Below are positions 57,086 through 64,000 of a stretch of DNA of 64,000 nucleotides, in pieces. Position 1 is the first letter of the stretch, and each line of letters starts with the position of its first letter. The stretch is from Branchiostoma lanceolatum (taxonomy: Eukaryota > Chordata > Leptocardii > Amphioxiformes > Branchiostomatidae). The stretch spans positions 32,619,524-32,683,523 of the forward strand of contig NC_089725.1 of assembly GCF_035083965.1 (NCBI RefSeq). Direction: 5' to 3'. The translations under genes and the position numbers were made by a program. Under the pieces are notes generated by a model. It was not told the DNA's origin, did no database searches, and was given only the letters and a program-made list of their open reading frames with translations.

Positions 57086-58948
57086 TCAGTCCTCGTACGT
57101 GAGGCACAGTCGAGCGGGACTTCCCGTCCTGTCCCCGTTGCTGATTCTCTCTGCCGGCTTCACGGGGCTGGGCGCGTACATCTGCTGTATGTCGCCCCAG
57201 GCCAGCCCGTTCCCGTCCATCCACGGCACCAGCGTGTCAGCCCGCGCCCTCACCACCCGTAGCAGGGTGAGCACGTCGTCCTCCGCTGTGTGCGCGCTCC
57301 TGGGGGCCCGGCTCACGTACCGGAGGTACAGGCTCTCCAGGCTGAGGGACGCGCGCTTGGAGGGCACATCCCCAACCCTACCGGCTCTGTCTGTCCCCCT
57401 GTCCCACCCAGAGGGCACATCCCCAACCCTACCGGCTGTGTCTGTCCCCCTGTCCCAGCCAGAGGGCACATCCCCAACCCTACCAGCCCTGTCTGTCCCC
57501 CTGTCCCACCCAGAGGGCACATCCCCAACCCTACCGGCTGTGTCTGTCCCCCTGTCCCAGCCAGAGGGCACATCCCTGACCCTACCGGCTCTGTCTGTCC
57601 CCCTGTCCCAGCCAGAGGGCACATCCCCAGCCCTACCGGCCCTGTCTGTCCCCCTGTCCCAGCCAGAGGGCACATCCCCAACCATACCGGCCCTGTCTGT
57701 CCCCCTGTCCCAGCCAGAGGGCACATCCCCAACCCTACCGGCACTGTCTATCCCTCTGTCCCAGCCAGAGGGCACATCCCCAACCCTACCGGCCCTGTCT
57801 GTCCCCCTGTCCCAGCCAGAGGGCACAGTTGTTACGTTCCTTAATTTACTAGTAGATGAACCTGGGGTAAAATCGTTATGTTGGCCAAGGCAGCTGTCAT
57901 GGGCCAAGGCAGTACCCTCCCCGGGAGCTGGAGAAACGTGACAGTTTTGCCTCTCTACATCTGCTTGGAGACTATAACCGTTCCCGTCCTCGGTCTCCCT
58001 GAAGGCGAGGAGAGAGTCGCAGAAGCGCAGCCCCTCGGGCAGCCTCGCGTTCAGCTTCAGCAGCTCGGTCTTCAGCAGCGGGAAGTCGAACCTGAGCCCG
58101 TTGTGCGCCACCAGGGCGACGGGCGGGGGCTGGCGGTGCAGGAACGCGCACACCGCCGCCGCCAGGTGCGTGTCCAGCGCGGGCTTCTCGCTCTCCGACA
58201 GGTTCTCGTTGGTGAGGCCGGTGAGCTCGCAGACCGGGCCGGGGATGGGCTTGTTGGGGTACACGGCTAGTAGGAGCTGGAGGGGAAGGAACCATGGATT
58301 TAGTAACACTACTGAGAAGAAATGAGAGAAGATATGAGCAAGGACTTTACAAGAGTGACCAGAAAAACATGATGATATACAAGGCTCTCCTGCTACTAGT
58401 AAGTTTGTTTTTTTAGAAACAGCAGACGAAAAAGGTTCGCAAACTATATCTAATCTAATTTTCACAGCACACATGCACAGAGCCGGCCTAAGGAAGAGCA
58501 CAATTGAGGTAATCACCAAGCAAAGACAAAACCTTTAGGATCCTTTAGCCTAGATGCCAGACTGTTTCCAGGGCCTAAACATGCTAACTCCTTGGCTCCT
58601 GGGCCAACATTCCCCGAGTTAGACCCAGAGAAACGTAAATACAGTACATGAACAAGGAGGTTATATAGATATAACCTCCTTGACATGAACAATAGCGATC
58701 GAGGGTCTGGCTGCTCTGGCATCCAGACTTCAGAACACTGTGACCACATCTAGCAGAAAACAGACATTTAAACAAGTACAAGGGCACAACCACACCTTGT
58801 CCATGACCCTGGGCAGGCGGCGGTCCGGGTTGAGGAGGGCGGAGCGGTGCAGGGCCGCCAGACTCAGCTCTGTGATCTTCGGCCGGGCAGACGCCTCGCA
58901 CGACGTCGCCTCCAGGTCCAGGAACACGAACGAGCGGATCGGATCCAT
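57086..58948 (-). CDS. TREX-type 3'-5' DNA exonuclease (DEDDh), 3 exons
   Basis: Homologue of TREX1/TREX2, which degrade DNA from 3' ends and limit self-DNA. Preferred exons in transcript order: 58948-58796, 58276-57959, 57355-57086, giving 246 residues (human TREX2 about 236). DEDDh residues are visible: FLDLEAT (Exo I Asp and Glu), LVAHNGLRFDFPLL (Exo II Asp) and HTAEDDVLTLL (Exo III His and Asp). The start MDPIRSFVFLDLEAT fits the family. The exon 2 to exon 3 junction is uncertain: my model uses a phase-0 donor GAT/GTAGAG lying inside a transposon terminus, and a CTCCAAG acceptor. The intron between is open in frame through a 51-bp minisatellite, so a retained version of about 450 residues is possible. 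TREX1 and TREX2 cannot be told apart here. Confidence 0.85.
57360..57833 (-). repeat. 51-bp minisatellite upstream of TREX exon 3, frame-open
   Basis: Nine full copies plus a partial one. On the minus strand each unit reads DVPSGWDRGTDRAGRVG in the host gene's frame, with no stop in any copy; 51 bp is 17 codons. The last copy runs directly into the exon 3 acceptor region (GATGTGCCCTCCAAG), so the unit copies the intron side of the splice site. Antisense reading frames through it are artefacts. Confidence 0.93.
57955..57980. mobile_element. Solo terminus of the CTCCAAGCAGA family at the TREX exon 2 border
   Basis: On the minus strand TATAGTCTCCAAGCAGATGT follows the codons for EDGNG. The partner end is not seen, so the element is truncated. 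It supplies the candidate splice donor GAT/GTAGAG. Confidence 0.6.
58653..58682. repeat. Perfect 30-bp palindrome in TREX intron 1
   Basis: CAAGGAGGTTATAT, AG, then the reverse complement. It sits in a larger inverted repeat with CCAGACTG near 58557 and CAGCCAGACC-type sequence on the other side, probably another MITE core. Confidence 0.7.
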
Positions 58949-59289
58949 GGCTGGAATCTGTAGGGCAGCCTCCAGGGGCCTTTCTACGAAGGACGGATCG
59001 TAGAATTCGGCAAAAAAAGGAAGAATTGGCCAGGAGAGATGTTGCTTGTTGAGAGTCAGTCCACGGTGACGGTCAAATATTTCACCCGGGTACCCGCGCC
59101 TCCAAATAAAACCCTCTCTCTGGTGCCCAAACTTCCCTGGCAAATATTCTCCCTATAGCTAGCGTAGTTAGTCTGGTAGAGACTAGGTAGAGTAGGGAAT
59201 CGGCAGGAATGTCAGGTTTTATCAGCTGGACACCAGTGTTTCCCCGCGCCGACAAGCCGGGCAAGTCTGGGCTTGTTTTGGTAGGGAAA

Positions 59290-59352
59290 CACCGTGACGT
59301 CATAGGGAACAGGACTTCCGGGTTTCCCCTTCCCAGCATGCTCTCGCGATAA
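59290..59352. promoter_or_regulatory. Candidate TREX promoter cluster
   Basis: A CRE palindrome TGACGTCA (59295-59302), an ETS-type ACTTCCGGGT (59314-59323) and TCTCGCGA (59342-59349) lie within 60 bp, about 350 bp upstream of the start codon. These motifs are typical of TATA-less housekeeping promoters. Function is inferred. Confidence 0.5.
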
Positions 59353-60892
59353 CAGCTGACGTCTTACTGCCACTTTATATTACGTATAGTGTAAAATACT
59401 GCTCAGGTCACACGAATTAATGCTTATAAATTTAGCTTGTTACCTTTTCCATGTATAAATAAATAGATGAAACGTTACAAGAACTGAAGGAAATGTAACA
59501 CAACGGTTACTAGCAACAGTGCAAAAAGTTTGGAAACTTTTAAAGTTATCAACTAGATTAGACCTGGAACTAGCTGGTTTCAAGTTCCAAGAATTGTTTT
59601 TGTTTTGAGTGGGGGGCAAAGTCATTTTAAAACCTTTAACTATCCATACATTCCTTACAACCAATACTTTCTTACACTCTCACACGCTCCTCTTGTGTAA
59701 AACCGACAACTACTAACACTACAGGGCGACCGTATTTAGGGATGACGAAATACACTTTTTTTAGATTAACTTGTGTCCCATGCCACACACACAGAACAGC
59801 AAGTATAATATAATCAATTAATCTTATCAATTAACATGACACAGTTAGACACACACAGAACAGAAAGTATAATCTTCCCAGCACCTTTTATTATCATTTC
59901 TCCTTTCTAAACCAATGTTATAAATATAATTATCCTAATAATTATCATCCTCCAGTATTGCCAAGACAATTTTGTACAAAAATAACCTACGCTGCGGCAA
60001 CAAACAGCAAAGGTATTTCTAGGTGTAAAGTTGCTGAATTCTGCATTACATTTACAAATTCTTAAAAAGTCGTTACAAAAATTCATTATAATCCCAACAT
60101 TCCTAGATACAAAATGTGTCCCAAGACTCTGATACAAACGTTATCCTTGAATTCTACCCACCGGGACATGACGAGACAAACACCTGAGTTTAAAGACTCT
60201 CAGAAAATGTTGTTAAAAAGCAAAACAACAGGTAATACCATGTAATACATTCAACTATGGACATGAAAAAATGTTTGTCTAAATTGTCAAAAGACTTCAA
60301 TAAAGCAACAACATTTTGCATCCAATTGGCGAGTGATATTTGAAGTAGTCCTCCACCCTTTACAGTTTTTCTGAGAAAGTTACATCCCTGCAATCGAATA
60401 AATAAGATTACAGACGGACGTAACAATGTGTTGCTATGAATAGCAAGAATTCCTGACAGGTAGTTATCATTGCCCAGCCTTGCTTGTCAAAAGATATAAT
60501 GGGCAAATGTTTCTGCAATTTATCAATTTAATATGTAGTTTTAGAATTGCTCGCTACAATCGCCCACATCTGAGACTACAATATCAGCAGTTCACTCAGA
60601 TTCATTGTTAGTATTTGTATCCTTTTGCTCATTTCACACTTAAAAATATAAAACATGTGTCTCGTATCTTTGCAAGCCGTCTGTAAAAGTACATGTAGGT
60701 AACACATGGTAACAAAACAACCATGCCCAACAAAGTACAAAAACGCTATGGACATGTCACCATTAATAAATTCCCTTTTCACCTGTTTTATCCACAGAGC
60801 TATTCTCCATCATAAATACAATTATGTACAAAACCAACTCCTCCATAAATATCTACCTTACTGCAGCTTTAAGCGTCAACGTTATTTCCATA

Positions 60893-61096
60893 TACCGTAA
60901 ATTCAGTTACTTTTGCAGTGGTTTTATTTCACGATAGGAGGGAATAGGAGGTTTTCGCAGTGTTTTGAATACGTGGTTGAAACAGTAGTACAGTAGACTA
61001 GTCATACAAGGGAGACAAATTTGCAGTGTGGTGAATTTGCAGTAGAGAGGTCACAGCGAAAATAAAACCACAGCAAAAGTTGGAAGATTTATGGTA
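60893..61096. mobile_element. Hairpin MITE, TACCGTAAATTCAG ends
   Basis: The left end with TTTTGCAGTGGTTTTATTTC pairs with the reverse complement of the right end (AAAATAAAACCACAGCAAAA then TTTATGGTA). Same architecture as 41518-41734. Confidence 0.65.
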
Positions 61097-61315
61097 GCAA
61101 GGCTGCTGGTCCCTGCACCGATACTGTAATACTTACACTCCTGTCATGGCAGCCTTGTCTCTCACTTAAGGTCATAGGGCAAGGGTCATAGGGCAAGGGT
61201 CAAAACATAAATTCCCACATGGTTCATAGGGCACGGGTCAAAACAAAGTCCCACATGGTTCAAGACTGCACAGTTCAGGGCTAACTTCACTGGCATTTCA
61301 GAATCCCTGCATTTA

Positions 61316-61438
61316 TGTCAAGCAGATGTTGGGGGTTGCCAAATCGTTATGTTTGCCTAGCTGGGAGGCAGTTAGATACAGAAAAGGGCAGCTGGAAAAA
61401 CAACAATTTAGCTTCCCCCAACCTCTGCTTGGAGACTA
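61316..61438. mobile_element. ~120-bp MITE, CTCCAAGCAGA family
   Basis: Right end CCCCCAACCTCTGCTTGGAG + ACTA; left end TCAAGCAGATGTTGGGGG has lost a few terminal bases. The flanks GCATTTATG and GCATTCATG agree at 8 of 9 positions. Confidence 0.75.
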
Positions 61439-63601
61439 GCATTCATGTACAAAACACAGCTGGTCATGGCCAAGTTAAGGGCAGAACTGCACAAATATTT
61501 AAAAAAAATATGTCATGTTACTTTCCAGGTATCTGCTATTGTACCTGTACCTCTTTGTCCCTTTAACTGTCACACCTGCATCTCAGGTGTTCAATTGGAA
61601 GACTTGTAAGATTACTAAAGTCAATTTTGGCCCATGAATTGTGTGTTCTGAATTTGCTATCATTGCTATACTGTGTATCGTGTAACACACTGGGTCATGT
61701 AGACTTCCGGGAATCTTTCTCTGCAGCTCTTTTCTGCATCATTATATACAACGTAGGCACTTGTTGCATTAAACAGGCTAGACTGTGCTATAGTTATCTG
61801 ACATGTGCTAGTTTTCTAGCATGTGCTAGTTATCTAGCCTGTGCTATAGTAGTAGTTGACTAGCCTGTGCTAGTTATTGCATAGTTAGTCTGAAGGCACT
61901 GGTGTGAGAATCGTCATCATATACATGTCCTTTTCCTATTGTATCAAGTCTCAGAGTACTGTACAGGGTAGCTAAGACTGTGTACTTCTTTATCCTAGGC
62001 ACTTAACATCATCTAAGGCAAGAGTCATGGTCATTTACTCCCGGAAAGGCATTTCTTGCTTGCCATGTTCTATAGTAGGGGTTATAGACTCAGAGGAAGG
62101 CACTTGTTGGGAATCTGTTCTATACACTAGTCTTGTTGCATTGGTCCATGAAGGCTATACATCTAAGTAATAAGTTACACAAGGTAATAGCAACTGGATG
62201 GATTTTGGAAACGGTCAGACATTTCAGACAGCATCTGCTATCTTTAGTCAGTAACTAGTCTTCAGTCGCTGATGAAAGACTGAGGATGAGGTCTGTAATG
62301 ACTCTGACTGTTACCAAAATCTATCCTTGTGTAACTTGTTGCATTGCATTGTCCGTGTCATTTGCGTTTCCTTGCACAGTTCTCAGAAGAGGTCTCGTGA
62401 TGGCCTCACTGCAATGGGAGCATGGAGCAATTACAAAATACTGGCCTTTCAACCTCCTTGCCAAGGGTGCATCCATGCTCCCCATCAGTATTGCTTATGT
62501 CAATGGAAGGGGGAGGGGGGCATAGCTAACCTGTGGCATGCTGAGCTACCTGTAGCAATCTGTAGGAGTAGGGTGGCTTGTAGCATGCTAAGGGTTAAAT
62601 TGCTCTCGACCTCCTTTTTTTAGAGGCCACCTTGTGCAGTACATTGCTGGGTTAACACCGACATTAAAAACCTCCAGCCTGTTGAATATCTAATTTGCAT
62701 ATCAGTGAGAAGCCTCCCTGTCCCCCTGCAGACTGCCCTGGGCTGGAGAGCGTGCAGACTGCCCCGGGCTGGAGAAGTACCCAGAAGCCCCTGCAGGCTC
62801 CGCGGCTCCCTGAGATGTGGCGCAGACCGGGGCGGGCTACAGCAGGATCACTTCCTGTCGGGGCACAGAGGAAAACGGGTGGTTATAATAATTGTTATAC
62901 ATCCAACATCTTCTCCCTCCAGAAACGGGGGGCAAGAAAAATTAAGCAATTCATAGCCTTTATCTAAAATTGATGGCCTGTTTTGCTATAGTATAGGGCT
63001 TCTTTACAATGTAATGTTGCCTGTAAACAAACCACCTTGTGAAGTTGTTAGCACAGTCCATCGCAGTGTTGAACTGCTGACTCCTGTATGTTTAGTGAGT
63101 GAACACCGTGGATGATGCATGTTACCAGGGTGGCTCAGTAAAGACTAAAGGCTATTGTAGAAGGCTGAAAACTTAGCATGTACATTGTTTGATAACAGGT
63201 CTTTAATGGTCACATACTAGTAGCTATTTTAATATCTTAACTCTTGAGTGTTTCACAGGATTTTAAGACTAATTTTCCATAGACCAAAAGGAATGAAACA
63301 TGGCACAGTTATCAGGTATCAAAAAGCTTATAACTGTGCCATGCCTCTTAGTTGCTGGAAAATCAGCATTCCAAAAGTTTAAATGAAGACAAAAAGTCTT
63401 CAGAATCCTGATGACTCCGCTGTCACGTGTAGAAGTGACACTGTTACTGTCCTAAGTTCAGAACTGGAAATATGTGAATTTATGAATCTCAGCCTCCTAC
63501 AACAACCTGCAGTGGTTCATGTGAAACCTTTACTGCGCAGCCCTGGTAATGTTAGTAGTAAGTTCCCTCCACCATCGTGTTGGAACAGGTGAAACCTCTA
63601 C

Positions 63602-63667
63602 CTGGGCTTATCTACACCCGGCTCCCCTTCCCCACCAGCCTGCAGGGAGGAAAGGCCTGGTTCAGCT
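63602..63667 (-). CDS. Tentative exon of a gene extending beyond the right edge
   Basis: On the minus strand a CACAGACAG acceptor precedes 66 bases ending CCCAG before GTAGAG. One phase is open throughout (AEPGLSSLQAGGEGEP); another ends in a stop as ELNQAFPPCRLVGKGSRV. No family recognised. The main support is context: the neighbouring minisatellite begins at this acceptor, as the arrays of the confirmed genes do. Confidence 0.25.
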
Positions 63668-63689
63668 CTGTCTGTGCAATGGGTTTTTT

Positions 63690-64000
63690 CATCTTCATGT
63701 ATCCTGTTCTGTGCAATGGTGTGCTGTTTTCTATCTATCCTGTTCTGTGCAATGGGGTGCTGTTTTCTATCTATCCTGTTCTGTGCAATGGGGTGCTGTT
63801 TTCTATCTATCCTGTTCTGTGCAATGGTGTGCTGTTTTCTATCTATCCTGTTCTGTGCAATGTTGTGCTGTTTTCTATCTATCCTGTTCTGTTCTGTGCA
63901 ATGGGTTTTCTGTCTATGCTGTTCTGTGCAATAGTGTTTTCTATCTATCCTGTTCTGTGCAATGGGTTTTCTGTCTATCTGTCCTGTTCTGTGCAATGGG
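63690..64000. repeat. ~42-bp minisatellite at the right edge
   Basis: Seven or more units of TATCCTGTTCTGTGCAATGG + GGTGCTGTTTTCTATC, running off the window. On the minus strand each unit has CATTGCACAGAACAG, matching the acceptor CATTGCACAGACAG of the tentative exon at 63667. Confidence 0.9.

Larger units (their letters stand above)
58949..63601. other. Long non-coding interval right of the TREX gene
   Basis: TREX 5' region to about 59360, then mainly AT-rich sequence without convincing exons. Contents: a hairpin element at 60893-61096; short tandem repeats at 61160-61262 (GGTCATAGGGCA, CCCACATGGTTCA) and 61780-61875 (GTGCTAGTTATCTAGCCT); a MITE at 61316-61438; a dispersed repeat at 62189-62270; and a GC-richer block at 62715-62870 with reading frames on both strands but no family resemblance and no clear splice borders. 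Confidence 0.55.

Noticed and set aside
57075-57941. 288-codon plus-strand Pro/Ser-rich frame
   Set aside because: Antisense of the TREX gene and its 51-bp repeat.
62695-62967. GC-rich 90-codon plus-strand frame
   Set aside because: No domain, no splice support, and comparable frames on the other strand; left as unexplained non-coding sequence.

Overview
The window is animal nuclear DNA. Its genes are split into many short exons with GT-AG introns, and the intergenic DNA is full of short hairpin elements and minisatellites. The proteins read as deuterostome orthologues close to vertebrate ones, and exon-border minisatellites are, as I recall without being able to check, known from amphioxus. 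My best guess for the source is a lancelet (Branchiostoma); that is inference, since no species marker was tested.

Eight genes alternate strictly in strand, in convergent and divergent pairs. In order they are: EPRS1 (+, 5' end outside the window, 161-20746), an MFSD13A/TMEM180-like transporter (-, 21942-26443), ATP6V1D (+, 27270-32110), ARPIN (-, 33285-36673), TTL (+, 36967-44095), a mucin-like single-pass membrane protein (-, 47862-50912), C1D (+, 52683-55377) and a TREX-type 3' exonuclease (-, 57086-58948). A possible exon of a ninth gene (-) lies at the right edge. I rebuilt the exons by hand from splice sites, reading phase and family alignment from memory. In seven genes every junction keeps phase; one TREX junction is ambiguous. 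Divergent pairs share short upstream regions: ARPIN and TTL start codons are 293 bp apart around a mirrored pair of CCAAT boxes, and MFSD13A/ATP6V1D has an NRF1-type palindrome. No operon-like functional grouping is evident. The genes serve translation, vacuolar acidification, Arp2/3 control, tubulin retyrosination, RNA processing with the exosome, and DNA 3'-end degradation.

The most striking property is a class of tandem arrays seeded at exon/intron borders. At about sixteen places the repeat unit contains one splice site plus the first or last part of the neighbouring exon, copied 2 to about 30 times into the intron. Where the copied splice site is an acceptor, the true exon is the last copy. 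Where it is a donor, the true exon is the first copy. Some units keep both splice sites and a multiple-of-three length (48-nt cassettes in EPRS1, 78-nt cassettes in TTL), and two arrays (66 bp in EPRS1, 51 bp in the TREX gene) are open in the host reading frame for hundreds of codons.

A second layer is a dispersed family of small inverted-repeat elements with ends like TATTCTCCAAGCAGAGG. Several copies are flanked by 9-bp direct repeats, which identifies them as non-autonomous DNA transposons. Several other hairpin families and a tRNA-derived SINE are also present. Everything right of 59360 appears non-coding except the tentative edge exon.
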